The position numbers and the translations under genes were made by a program. The notes under the pieces were generated by a model, which had not been told where the DNA came from, ran no database searches, and saw nothing but the letters and a program-made list of their open reading frames with translations. This document shows, one piece after another, positions 25,438-34,176 of a DNA stretch of 64,000 nucleotides. Numbering within the stretch: the stretch's first letter is position 1; each line of letters starts with the position of its first letter. Source of the stretch: Saccharibacillus sp. O23 (GTDB taxonomy: Bacteria; Bacillota; Bacilli; Paenibacillales; Paenibacillaceae); the NCBI RefSeq assembly GCF_002205895.1, contig NZ_NJDE01000007.1:62001-126000 (forward strand), given 5' to 3'.

Positions 25438-26076
25438 TTACCGGCCGCTCCGACGGATCACGTCCATGCCTTCCGGGCGCATGCGGATATAAGCCAGCAG
25501 TTGGTTCGCCATATAAGCGGGGGAGTGCGCGAATCCGCCTCGGATCCATTCCAGAATCATGCCCCAGATCGCGTAAGCCTGATAGCCGGCATAGAGCGCG
25601 CGGTCGATCGACGGGTCGGCGATTTCGATCTCTAGATCGCGCAGGCTCAGTTCTTTGATGACTTCGCAGATTCGGTCGGATAGGCCCGGAAGCGCCCGCG
25701 ATTCCACGACCAGCGCATAGAAAGCCGCATGCCGGTACACATGCTCGAAGATCTTGATCCCCGAAGCGGTCAGTTTGCGCAGATCGAGCGAGTCGGAATC
25801 CCGATAAGGTTCGCGGTACGAGGCGATGAGGTCGGTCATCGCGTCTTCCACCGTCTCGGCGAGCAGTTCCTCTTTGTCGCGGTAATGCTTATAGAAAGTC
25901 CCCCGATTCAGATCCGCGCCTCTTACCAGGTCCGTAATCGAGATATCTTTGAAATCGCGCTGCCGCATCAAGGCGATCAGCGTTTCTTTGAGCGCCTTTT
26001 TGGAACGGCGAACCCGCCGGTCGACGGCATTTTCGTTGGGTTCGGGCAAAGCAGTCTCGTCCGTAAACGGGGTCAT
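25438..26076 (-). CDS. TetR/AcrR family regulator
   Basis: 212 residues. The N-terminal helix-turn-helix is clear: SKKALKETLIALMRQRDF, then ITDLVRGADLNRGTFYKHYR (about residues 25-68). The C-terminal domain ends IRMRPEGMDVIRRSGR and has the tryptophan-containing pattern IWGMILEWIRGGF typical of the TetR_C subgroup found beside dehydrogenases. GAGGAG lies about 9 nt before the ATG. It is divergent from the SDR gene (183 nt apart) and probably controls it; the ligand is unknown. Confidence 0.87.
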   Translation of the reverse strand: MTPFTDETALPEPNENAVDRRVRRSKKALKETLIALMRQRDFKDISITDLVRGADLNRGTFYKHYRDKEELLAETVEDAMTDLIASYREPYRDSDSLDLRKLTASGIKIFEHVYRHAAFYALVVESRALPGLSDRICEVIKELSLRDLEIEIADPSIDRALYAGYQAYAIWGMILEWIRGGFAHSPAYMANQLLAYIRMRPEGMDVIRRSGR

Positions 26077-26164
26077 CTCGTATTCTCCTCTCGTGAATCA
26101 TTCGATCATGAACAAACGCTTGCCGAAATGATGATTAATGGACAAAAGGCTTTCTTTTTACCGA

Positions 26165-26194
26165 TTGTATGCGTTATCTCTAATTGATTATACT
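26165..26194 (+). promoter_or_regulatory. Possible promoter of the SDR gene
   Basis: TTGTAT (26165-26170), 18-nt spacer, TATACT (26189-26194) in the divergent tetR-SDR region, 65 nt before the SDR start. No convincing operator palindrome could be picked out. Confidence 0.4.
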
Positions 26195-26259
26195 CAAATT
26201 GAAAGCAGATAATGAACATTTGTTGACGAAAACCATCTTAGTATACGGGGGGCTAAAGG

Positions 26260-27018
26260 ATGAAACTTCAGGGGAAAACGGCGATCGTGACCGGGGCGGC
26301 ATCGGGCATGGGACGCAGCATCGCGCTGCTGTATGCGGCGGAAGGCGCGCAAGTCGCGATATCGGACATCAACCTCGAAGCGGCGGAACAAGTGGCAAAA
26401 GAAATCGAGTCGGCGGGCGGCGAAGCGTTCGCGATCCGCACGAACGTGGCTTCCGAAGACGATATTCGGCAGTTGATCGACCGGACGGTCGAGCGCTACG
26501 GCACGTTGGACATTCTCGTGAACAACGCGGGCATCATGGACGGCTTCGTACCGGCGGGCGAGCTGACCGACGAGCTGTGGGAGCGGGTATTCGCGATCAA
26601 CGCGACAGGCCCGATGCGCGCGATCCGCAAAGCGCTTCCGATCTTTTTGGCCAAAGAGCAGGGCGTCATCGTCAACGTGGCTTCGGCGGGCGGCCTGAAC
26701 GGTTCGCGAGCGGGGGCGGCTTATACGGCTTCCAAGCATGCGGTAGTCGGTTTGACCAAGAACGTCGGTTTTCAATACGCGATCAACGGCATTCGCTGCA
26801 ACGCGATCGCGCCGGGCGGAGTAGCGACCAATATCTCCGCGGCGATGGGCCAGCCGAACGCGTTCGGCATGGAACGCGCGATGCTCGGCATGAACGTCAA
26901 TCCGCGGATCGGCGAACCGGACGAGATCGCCAAAGTCGCGCTGTTTCTCGGTTCCGACGACTCCAGCTTCGTGAACGGCGTGGTCGTGACGGCCGATGCG
27001 GGTTGGACGGCTTACTGA
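26260..27018 (+). CDS. Short-chain dehydrogenase/reductase (SDR)
   Basis: 252-residue cytosolic NAD(P)-dependent oxidoreductase of the classical SDR family. Cofactor motif TGAASGMGRSIA (about residues 12-23), NNAG motif in DILVNNAGIMD, catalytic Ser in NVASAGG, catalytic YTASK, and PGGVATNI after the active site. The acidic residue after the second strand (ISDINLEAAE) suggests NAD preference. Length is typical. Substrate unknown; the family includes glucose 1-dehydrogenases and keto-acyl reductases. Its divergent neighbour is a TetR regulator, and a terminator follows. Confidence 0.92.
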   Translation: MKLQGKTAIVTGAASGMGRSIALLYAAEGAQVAISDINLEAAEQVAKEIESAGGEAFAIRTNVASEDDIRQLIDRTVERYGTLDILVNNAGIMDGFVPAGELTDELWERVFAINATGPMRAIRKALPIFLAKEQGVIVNVASAGGLNGSRAGAAYTASKHAVVGLTKNVGFQYAINGIRCNAIAPGGVATNISAAMGQPNAFGMERAMLGMNVNPRIGEPDEIAKVALFLGSDDSSFVNGVVVTADAGWTAY

Positions 27019-27073
27019 GATTTCGGGTTCGAGCGCGGCAGGACGCATGGCAGCGACAAGAACGATAATATTC

Positions 27074-27110
27074 ATAACCTTTTCGGCACAACGCCGGAAA
27101 GGTTATTTTT
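27074..27110 (+). terminator. Terminator of the SDR gene
   Basis: 14-bp stem ATAACCTTTTCGGC / GCCGGAAAGGTTAT (one G-T pair), 5-nt loop, T tail. Confidence 0.92.
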
Positions 27111-27193
27111 ATTCCTAAACGCCATGTTTTTATTGTAAAACGATAAATAAGCTGATAAAGTAAAACCAAAATAACCGTAAGCGAGGGATGAAC

Positions 27194-27676
27194 ATGAAAC
27201 GGGGAACGACTTTTTTTCTGCGATTGGCTTTGTTGGTTATCGCGCTTCCGATACTCGCCGTCTACATTTTTATAGTGCCGGAGATCGGAAGCTTTGCCGC
27301 GGAATTGTACCCGGCTTATACTTATATGAAGTGGCTGGTCTGGATCGATCTGTACGCGACGGCGATTCCTTTCTATCTGGCGCTGTACCGTTCGTACGAG
27401 CTGCTCGGGCAGATCGATCGCGGCGAAGCATTCTCGTCGTCGGCCGTACGCGCGCTGCGATCGATTCGAAACTGCGCGTTCGGGGTCGGCGGATTGTTCG
27501 CGGCGGGGATGCCGATCTATTATCTGATGGCCGATAAGGACGACGCGCCCGGCATCATCGTGATCGGACTGGTGATCATCTTCGCTTCGTTTACGATCGC
27601 CGTGTTCGCCGCCGTGCTGAAAGCTCTTCTATATGAAGCGATCGAGATCAAAGCCGAAAACGAACTGACGGTATGA
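27194..27676 (+). CDS. DUF2975 family membrane protein
   Basis: 160 residues with four predicted membrane helices and the loop YRSYELLGQIDRGEAFSSSA ... VRALRSIRNCAF typical of DUF2975. The family has no known biochemical role but is usually encoded with a small XRE regulator, as here. The start at 27194 is chosen because GAGGG (27183-27187) is 6 nt upstream; the ATG at 27188 abuts it. Confidence 0.85.
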   Translation: MKRGTTFFLRLALLVIALPILAVYIFIVPEIGSFAAELYPAYTYMKWLVWIDLYATAIPFYLALYRSYELLGQIDRGEAFSSSAVRALRSIRNCAFGVGGLFAAGMPIYYLMADKDDAPGIIVIGLVIIFASFTIAVFAAVLKALLYEAIEIKAENELTV

Positions 27677-27686
27677 GGTGCACACA

Positions 27687-27926
27687 ATGACGATTATCAT
27701 CAATATCGACGTGATGCTGGCTAAGCGGAAAATGAGCGTGACCGAATTGTCCGAACGGGTCGGCATCACGATGGCGAACCTGTCGATCCTCAAGAACGGC
27801 AAAGCCAAAGCGGTCCGGCTGTCCACGCTCGAAGCGATCTGCAAAGCGCTGGACTGTCAGCCGGGCGACCTGCTCGAATACCGGGCGGACCCGGAAGAAA
27901 CGGCAGGCCGGGATCCTTATCCGTGA
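27687..27926 (+). CDS. Small XRE-type helix-turn-helix regulator (YozG-like)
   Basis: 79 residues, almost entirely one Cro/CI-type HTH: IDVMLAKRKMSVTELSERVG, ITMANLSILKNGKAKAVRLS, TLEAICKALDCQPGDLLEY. This is the YozG-like partner of DUF2975 proteins. TGAGGTG (27673-27679) lies 7 nt before the ATG, and the gene starts 10 nt after the DUF2975 stop codon, so the two are cotranscribed. The regulator may be kept at the membrane by its partner (inference). Confidence 0.88.
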   Translation: MTIIINIDVMLAKRKMSVTELSERVGITMANLSILKNGKAKAVRLSTLEAICKALDCQPGDLLEYRADPEETAGRDPYP

Positions 27927-28075
27927 GTTTGGACCCATGACTTGAGCGGCGGCCGGAAAGTTCCTTTATAAGCCTTTCTTCTCTATGGCACAAGGCTTGA
28001 TCTTCCGATAAATTAAACGAGTACGCGAGGCGCGTCCGACGCGGCGCCGCAGCAGATACGGACAGGGGGATCGGC

Positions 28076-28351
28076 ATGAATATTCATGAAGAATTGGTGA
28101 CGGTAAAAGGGCGGGACGAGTTTGTCGCTTTCGTTCATCGACTGACGGAAGATCTGGAACGCAATCCCGAATCTTGGGCGAACGTGACGCTCAAGGATTA
28201 TTTGCAGAGCATCGCTTCTTGGATCGAGGACGGGGTGCACGAGAACGAAGTAAGGGAGCTCGAACTGCCGGGTACGATGAAACGGCACAAAACGGACGTG
28301 GAATGGGAACGTCTGGCGTTCTTGCTGTTTGCGGCGGGAAGATACGAATAA
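28076..28351 (+). CDS. Small uncharacterised protein (DUF7660-like)
   Basis: 91 residues, soluble, acidic. The core ESWANVTLKDYLQSIASWIE followed by a surface-exposed charged stretch resembles the DUF7660 family of small proteins of unknown function. GGGGG (28067-28071) precedes the ATG. It is the only gene in its stretch. Confidence 0.65.
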   Translation: MNIHEELVTVKGRDEFVAFVHRLTEDLERNPESWANVTLKDYLQSIASWIEDGVHENEVRELELPGTMKRHKTDVEWERLAFLLFAAGRYE

Positions 28352-28558
28352 GCGGCCGGCCTTCTCGCGCTTTGCAGGGTTCCGGCCGATCCGCGAAACC
28401 TTTTCGCTTCGGTTTTTGCCGGAGCGGACAGGTTCTTTTTTTGCGGTAAAATGGTATAGTGAACACGGAAACAATGCGAACTCGTGCCCTTAACTTCGAC
28501 AAGGTACTCGACGAATGCGAGCAGTATCCAATTTTAATATAGATGGAGAATCCCAATT

Positions 28559-30514
28559 ATGAGCGAGAACAAAGACAAAGCGACACCTAGCCGCAAAGAG
28601 CGCAAACTCCAAACGGCTAAAGAACACAAAAAGAATAACAGGCCGTCGGGCAAAAAAAAGCCGGGCATCAAACGCAGCGCGCTTCCGGGCCGCGAGAACG
28701 CGGCGGCGGCACCCGTAGCGGGCGAGCGTACGGAATCGTCCGGCGAGCAGCGCGAGCAGAAACCGGCTCTGCCCCGGGAACGCGGCGAAAAGACGGGCAG
28801 AGGCCGTGCCGCATCGTCCGCCCGAGCATCCGAATCGGCTGCGGGCACGGAGCGCCTGAGCCCGGCCGAACGCTACGAGAAGCGGCAGAGCGAGCGTACG
28901 AAAGCACCGGCGCCCGCGCGTCCGTCCGGTAAGCCGAGTGCCAAGCGCGGAACGTCGGCTTCGGGACAACCGTATGCGGGCGGCAAAGAAACGGCGTCTC
29001 GTCCGCGTCCGGCGTCTGCCGCGGCGAAGCAGGGCGGACAAACGCAGAGCGCGTTCGTTTCTTCCGCGAAACCGTCTTATTCGGGCGCGTCCGGCAAACG
29101 TCCTTCCGCTTCGGCTCCGGCGGACGCCGAGCAGGTGAAGATCGGCGACCGCTTGGTCGTGACGATCAAGCGGATCGGCATCAACGGCGAAGGCGTCGGT
29201 TATTACCGCCGCAAAGCGGTCTTTATCGACGGCGCGATCACGAACGAAGTCGTCAAAGCCGAAGTGACCGAAGCGCAGGAGAAATTCCTCAAAGCCAAGC
29301 TGATCGAAGTAGAGAAAAAATCGCCGGATCGCGTGGTGCCGCCTTGTCCGGTATTCGGGATCTGCGGAGGCTGCCAGCTTCAGCATATCTCGTACGAAGG
29401 CCAGTTGAAGGCGAAGCTGGAGATCGTGCGCGAAGCGTTCAGCCGCTACGCCGGCCTGAACGATCTCAAGATCAAGCCGACGCTCGGCATGGATCGCCCG
29501 TGGGATTACCGCAACAAGGCGCAGCTTCAATTGGAACGCCGCGACGTGCGCGGCGGGAACAGCGAGATCGTGGCCGGATTGTACGAGATCGGCAGCCACG
29601 AGATCGTGGACATCAGCGGATGCCCGATTCAGCATCCGCAGGTCAACCGCGCCATCGACCGCGTCAAAGCGGTGCTGGCCGAGCTGGACCTGCCGCTCGC
29701 CAAAGGCGGAAACGCCGCCGGCAGCCGTCGGGGCATTCGCACCGTCGTCGCGCGCCACGGCCTTCAATCCGGCGAACTTCAGATCACGCTCGTGACCGAG
29801 ATCGCCGACCTGCCGCGCCAAGACGACCTGATCGAGCGCCTGCGCTTGGAACTGCCGGAGATGACCGGCTTGTCGATCAACGTCAATGCGTCCCGCACGC
29901 CGCTGATCTTCGGCGAGCGCACGACCAGCTTGTGGGGAACCGAAGCGATGAGGGAATCGCTCGGCGATCTGGAATTCGAGCTGTCGCCGAGAGCGTTCTT
30001 CCAGCTTAACCCGGAGCAGACGGTCAAGCTGTACGAGACCGTCCGGGCCGCCGCCGCTCTCACGGGCAAAGAGACCGTCGTCGACGCCTACTGCGGCACC
30101 GGCACGATCGGCCTGTGGCTCGCCCCTCACGCGGGCGAAGTGCGCGGCATCGAGGTGATCCCCGAAGCCGTGGAAGACGCGACGCGCAATGCCGAGCGCA
30201 GCGGCCGCGATAACGCGCAGTTCTTCGCCGGCGAAGCCGAAGATCTGCTGCCGCGCTGGGTGAAGTCCGGCTTGACGCCCGACGTCATCGTCGCCGATCC
30301 GCCGCGAACCGGCCTCGACCGCCGCTTCCTCGACACCGTGCTGCGCACGAAGCCGAAACGGTTCGTCTACGTCTCGTGCAACCCTTCGACGCTGGCGAAA
30401 GACTGCAAAGTGCTGCTCGACGGCGGCTACGAGATCCAATCCGTCCAGCCGATCGACATGTTCCCGCAGACGAGTCAGGTGGAGTGCTGCACGCTGTTGG
30501 TGCGGAAAGACTGA
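28559..30514 (+). CDS. rlmD: 23S rRNA (uracil-C5)-methyltransferase, RlmD/RlmCD type
   Basis: 651 residues, clearly longer than the usual 450-470. The first 195 or so residues are a low-complexity basic extension (Lys/Arg/Ala/Ser/Pro/Gly rich). A TRAM domain (about 197-258) follows, then the iron-sulphur cysteine cluster C263-x5-C269-x2-C272, the SAM motif VDAYCGTGTIGLWLAP, DPPRTGLD, the catalytic nucleophile in YVSCNPSTL (C607) and QVECC (E642). The enzyme makes 5-methyluridine in 23S rRNA. The ATG at 28559 has a plausible ribosome site (TGGAGAA). A shorter protein from an internal start cannot be excluded. Confidence 0.9.
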   Translation: MSENKDKATPSRKERKLQTAKEHKKNNRPSGKKKPGIKRSALPGRENAAAAPVAGERTESSGEQREQKPALPRERGEKTGRGRAASSARASESAAGTERLSPAERYEKRQSERTKAPAPARPSGKPSAKRGTSASGQPYAGGKETASRPRPASAAAKQGGQTQSAFVSSAKPSYSGASGKRPSASAPADAEQVKIGDRLVVTIKRIGINGEGVGYYRRKAVFIDGAITNEVVKAEVTEAQEKFLKAKLIEVEKKSPDRVVPPCPVFGICGGCQLQHISYEGQLKAKLEIVREAFSRYAGLNDLKIKPTLGMDRPWDYRNKAQLQLERRDVRGGNSEIVAGLYEIGSHEIVDISGCPIQHPQVNRAIDRVKAVLAELDLPLAKGGNAAGSRRGIRTVVARHGLQSGELQITLVTEIADLPRQDDLIERLRLELPEMTGLSINVNASRTPLIFGERTTSLWGTEAMRESLGDLEFELSPRAFFQLNPEQTVKLYETVRAAAALTGKETVVDAYCGTGTIGLWLAPHAGEVRGIEVIPEAVEDATRNAERSGRDNAQFFAGEAEDLLPRWVKSGLTPDVIVADPPRTGLDRRFLDTVLRTKPKRFVYVSCNPSTLAKDCKVLLDGGYEIQSVQPIDMFPQTSQVECCTLLVRKD

Positions 30515-30542
30515 TCACCGAGAAATATCGAAGCATACGTCA

Positions 30543-30573
30543 AAGGAGCGGGAGATTTTCCCGCTCCTTTTTT
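30543..30573 (+). terminator. Terminator of rlmD
   Basis: 11-bp stem AAGGAGCGGGA / TCCCGCTCCTT with a short A/T loop, followed by T residues. Confidence 0.93.
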
Positions 30574-30625
30574 GGCATTAAGCGATCATCAAGCGATGGA
30601 TGTGACAGGGTGTTTCGCGTAGTGA

Positions 30626-31456
30626 CTAGAAAGAGGCATTTACCTTTTTGGCCATCATCTTCGCCATAGCGTGCTGATGCGAAATGCCCGACGAATCGCA
30701 GTCGAACACGATTTCCGAACTGTCTTCGATCAGCCAATCGCGATAATGGCCGAGCAGCTCGCCGGAGTGCCATTTAAAAGCATTCGGTTCTTTTTCGGGC
30801 GGGGGAGCGATAAAAGGTTTATGTACAAAGACATTCAAGACATGCAGGCCGCCCGGATTCGTGAATTTCTTGTAATTATCGAATACGTCTCGGCGATATT
30901 CCGGCTTGAGGTAATGCAGCACGCCGCTGGAGAAGATAATATCGTAATGCGTCTCCAAACGATAATCCGAAAGGTCGGCTTTGAAGACATGGATCGGTAC
31001 GCCGACCTTTTCGGCAAGCGCTTTTGTTTTGGCGATTCCCGCATCCGACACGTCGAACGCGCTGACCTCGTAACCGTTGCGCGCGAAAAATACCGCATCT
31101 TTGCCTTCGCCGCATCCGATATCCAGCAACTTCAAACGCCGGGTCGGCGGCATCAGCCGCAATACCTGGTAACAAGCGCTGTTCGGCTCGGTTCCCCAGT
31201 AATAATCTTGCGTTTGGTACGCTTCTTCGTAGATCGAAATCTGTTTATCCTGCGTCGCGTATCCGAGAAGTTTGTCGATGCTGATTTCTAACGTGCTTGA
31301 TAACATAGGCAGCAGGGAGATGTCGGGCAGAGACTGAGCGTTTTCCCATTTGGAGACGGCTTGAAAAGAAATCCCGAGCGTTCGAGCCAGATCTTCTTGG
31401 GTCAATCCTTTTTCTTTTCGGTAAAAGCTTATGTTTCGTGCCAATTGTTCTCGCAT
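30626..31456 (-). CDS. XRE helix-turn-helix fused to a SAM-dependent methyltransferase
   Basis: 276 residues. Residues 5-60 form a Cro/CI-type HTH (NISFYRKEKGLTQEDLARTL, GISFQAVSKWENAQSLPDIS). After a linker containing YYWGTEPNSACYQVL comes a class I methyltransferase: LLDIGCGEGKDAVFFARNGY, VSAFDVSDAGI, YDIIFSSGVLHYLKP, most like the TehB/UbiG group. The start at 31456 is supported by AAGGAG 10 nt upstream (31472-31467). HTH-methyltransferase fusions are known in Firmicutes, but target and substrate are not. It is convergent with rlmD and monocistronic. Confidence 0.85.
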   Translation of the reverse strand: MREQLARNISFYRKEKGLTQEDLARTLGISFQAVSKWENAQSLPDISLLPMLSSTLEISIDKLLGYATQDKQISIYEEAYQTQDYYWGTEPNSACYQVLRLMPPTRRLKLLDIGCGEGKDAVFFARNGYEVSAFDVSDAGIAKTKALAEKVGVPIHVFKADLSDYRLETHYDIIFSSGVLHYLKPEYRRDVFDNYKKFTNPGGLHVLNVFVHKPFIAPPPEKEPNAFKWHSGELLGHYRDWLIEDSSEIVFDCDSSGISHQHAMAKMMAKKVNASF

Positions 31457-31598
31457 CCCATTCACGCTCCTTCGTATACACTTATATTATGAGGGCTGCC
31501 GAACGCGAACAATAACTTCGTATTTGATTTTTCGTACGATTCAACCGCGGGTTGAACGGCATCATCATCCCTCGCCCCTACAGAACGGAGCTGATCCC

Positions 31599-32009
31599 AT
31601 GAACCTTTTCGACACGTTGACGCGGCACCTCCCGATGCTCGAAACCGAGCCGGCCGGAGAATGGATCATTGATCGCGAAAACGACGGAACGCCGGAGCGG
31701 CCGCTGCGCATGCCTTTCGTGAGTTATTCCGAGACCATGAGCCGCTTCCTCGACGATTTTTATTCTTTTGCCGAAGATCATGAAGAGATGGAGCTTAACC
31801 GTTACGGCGATCTTCTGCAAAGTCGCGGGATCGAATGGAACTCAGAATCGATGCGGCAAGCCGACGTTTCCGCTCTCGACGCGCAGGGCGTGCTCGCGCT
31901 GATTATGGGCGCAGTGAGAGCCGAGCGTTTCGCCGAAGGAACGCTGCTCGACTTCTTCGCAAGCGGCTGTATGTCGAAGTGGCTTCGACGGCTGCGGGAG
32001 CTGGGATAA
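31599..32009 (+). CDS. DUF6508-like small protein
   Basis: 136 residues, soluble. The end LDFFASGCMSKWLRRLREL is the characteristic tail of DUF6508 proteins, whose function is unknown. ACGGAG (31585-31590) lies 8 nt before the ATG. The UbiB-like kinase gene follows 97 nt downstream on the same strand. Confidence 0.65.
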   Translation: MNLFDTLTRHLPMLETEPAGEWIIDRENDGTPERPLRMPFVSYSETMSRFLDDFYSFAEDHEEMELNRYGDLLQSRGIEWNSESMRQADVSALDAQGVLALIMGAVRAERFAEGTLLDFFASGCMSKWLRRLRELG

Positions 32010-32106
32010 GCGGAGAAGAAGAGAAGGCGTTGATATGCTATAGTAGCGTTAAACAACCAGAAGCAAGCGCACCCGCGAAATTCGGTAGAGGTCAGGGGGG
32101 CGGAAG

Positions 32107-34071
32107 ATGTTCTTTTTTATCATATTGGCGATCAGTTTCGGCGTCTTTTTGGCATTGGCTTCGTTTTTGCGTATCAAACATAAATTTATCGTCTCGGCGT
32201 TCAGCGCGCTCGCGGTCAGCATGCTGATCCAATTTCTCGAACAGTTCTATTTGAGCGCGATCTTGATCGTCGCTTTCGTGTTCTATTTCTTCATCGGGAG
32301 CATCAAGACATTCAAAAGCGAGCAGATCAAACTGATGGCCGCCGTGCTGCTAAGCGCGTCGATCGTGACGCTTATTCTGTCGTTCACCTATTTCGATCAA
32401 CCCGCCGCGCCGCCGGACGACGAAGTGCTTCGCGTGATGTTCGTGTATTATCCGCTGTTGATCGTGTTCGCTTCGTGTTACGCCTATATGCTGCTGAGCG
32501 TGTTCAATTTCCGAATCCTGCAATCCTCGAATCCGTTCGGGTATGTCGCCAACAAGATCCGAGGGTTTCGGCGCATGTTTCGCCTGCTGCGGATCGCTTC
32601 GCGCAAAGGGCTGAACCCTTTGATCCGGCAGGATCACGCCCGATTGCCTTACGCGATCGCCGAAGTATTGGAAAGCATGGGCGGCGTGTTCGTCAAATTC
32701 GCGCAGGTGCTGTCTACCAAGAAAGACATGCTGCCCGCGAATTATATCGAAGCGTTCTCCAGCCTGCACGATCAGGTCAAGCCGCTCGGGCAAGAAGAAC
32801 TCCAAGCGATCATCAATGCCAAGATCGGCAATCTCGACGAGACGTATGCTTCTTTCGAGATGAAGCCGCTCGCGGCCGCTTCGATCGGTCAGGTGCATCT
32901 GGCGACGCTCAAGTCCACCGGAGAGAAAGTCGTCGTGAAGATTCTAAGACCCGACGTGAAGCAGAAGATGACGGTCGATCTGGACCTGTTGATTCAATTC
33001 GTGACCGGATTATCCGAACGTTCTTCCAAGATCCGCAAACTGGGGCTGATCGAACTTGCCGAAGGCTTCAAAGCGAACCTGATCGAAGAAACGGATTTCG
33101 ACATCGAAGCGCTGAATACGAACCTGCTTAAGCAGGCTTTCCGGCAGCACGGGATTGCGATCCGGGTACCCAAGGTCTATTCCGAATATTCGACCAAACA
33201 AATCCTGACGCTGGAATACATCGAAGGCACGAGCTTCAATCGGGAAGTGACGCCCGAAGTCTCGGAAAAGGTCATGCATGCTTTTCTGGATCAGATTCTC
33301 GTTATCGGCATCTTCCATGCGGACCCCCATCCCGGCAATCTAATACTGACGGCGGACGGAGAGGTCGCTTTGATCGATTTCGGGTCGGTCGGTTATTTGT
33401 CGGAAGAAGAAAAAGGCGGCATGCTCGCGTTCTTGGTCGGATACAGCAGCGGCAATACGAAAGAAATGACGCGAGGCCTGATCGCCGTCTGCGAAGACGG
33501 CGAGCTGCTCGACGAACGCGCGCTCGAGCAGCAGCTCGGCCGGCTGTTGTCGGAAGCTTCGTTCTCGCACGATCCTACGGCCGTCATGATGAAGCGGTTG
33601 GTGGCGATGATCGCCGATCAAGGATTATCGCTCAGACCGACCGTCGCGGGCGCGTTCCGTTCGATCTTGACGCTGGACGGCACTCTGTCTGCGGCAGACC
33701 CGACTTATTCGCTCTCCGCATCCAGCCAATCCTACGCGCAGCGCATGGACAAAAGCCGATTGATCATGGAACGGATCGACCAGACCCGGCAGCGGATCGA
33801 AGATTACCTGCCCCGACTGTTGGAACTGCCGCTGCTGAAAGAAAACAAAATCGTGATCGCCCGCGAAGAATCCTCTGGGTTAAGCGATTTCTCGGGCACG
33901 CTGACGATCGGCCTGTTCACCGTCATCTGTATGGTCGTGATGCTGACCGGCTTTTTCGTGCAGAGCGAACTGATGCATTTCCTGCTCGGTCCTCTGTCGC
34001 TCGCGGGTTTCGGAACGGGCATGATCATGCTGATGACGTCCGTCGTCAAGCAGCTCAAACTCAGGTCTTGA
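32107..34071 (+). CDS. ABC1/UbiB-family atypical protein kinase with N-terminal membrane domain
   Basis: 654 residues. An N-terminal domain of about four to five membrane helices (about 1-140) is followed by the ABC1/UbiB kinase-like core: VFVKFAQVLSTKKDMLP, the Ala-rich AAASIGQVHLA loop, the lysine in KVVVKILRP, FHADPHPGNLIL and ALIDFGSVG. Two membrane helices end the protein. In canonical UbiB the diagnostic motif is KxGQ; here it is K197-F-A-Q200, with Ala replacing Gly. UbiB proteins are ATPases needed for quinone biosynthesis or lipid transport at membranes; the exact role in Firmicutes is unknown. Confidence 0.88.
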   Translation: MFFFIILAISFGVFLALASFLRIKHKFIVSAFSALAVSMLIQFLEQFYLSAILIVAFVFYFFIGSIKTFKSEQIKLMAAVLLSASIVTLILSFTYFDQPAAPPDDEVLRVMFVYYPLLIVFASCYAYMLLSVFNFRILQSSNPFGYVANKIRGFRRMFRLLRIASRKGLNPLIRQDHARLPYAIAEVLESMGGVFVKFAQVLSTKKDMLPANYIEAFSSLHDQVKPLGQEELQAIINAKIGNLDETYASFEMKPLAAASIGQVHLATLKSTGEKVVVKILRPDVKQKMTVDLDLLIQFVTGLSERSSKIRKLGLIELAEGFKANLIEETDFDIEALNTNLLKQAFRQHGIAIRVPKVYSEYSTKQILTLEYIEGTSFNREVTPEVSEKVMHAFLDQILVIGIFHADPHPGNLILTADGEVALIDFGSVGYLSEEEKGGMLAFLVGYSSGNTKEMTRGLIAVCEDGELLDERALEQQLGRLLSEASFSHDPTAVMMKRLVAMIADQGLSLRPTVAGAFRSILTLDGTLSAADPTYSLSASSQSYAQRMDKSRLIMERIDQTRQRIEDYLPRLLELPLLKENKIVIAREESSGLSDFSGTLTIGLFTVICMVVMLTGFFVQSELMHFLLGPLSLAGFGTGMIMLMTSVVKQLKLRS

Positions 34072-34086
34072 ACGTTCGATTTCAAA

Positions 34087-34116
34087 TTGCCAATCGAATC
34101 GGCCTTGCGATAAAAT
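34087..34116 (+). promoter_or_regulatory. Possible promoter of the dus gene
   Basis: TTGCCA (34087-34092), 18-nt spacer, TAAAAT (34111-34116), 61 nt before the dus start. Confidence 0.45.
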
Positions 34117-34176
34117 GGGAAGACGCCGCCAAGCGCGGCGGGATTCATAACGAATACGCATAGCGAGGTTTTGAAG

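Noticed and set aside
28490..30439. 649-codon open frame antisense to rlmD
   Set aside because: High-GC shadow: it mirrors rlmD over its full length, has no ribosome site and has Arg/Ala/Gly/His-rich, low-quality composition. The same applies to the long antisense frames at 3130-4443, 8512-10092, 11554-13218, 41360-43018, 55405-56868 and 61327-63168.
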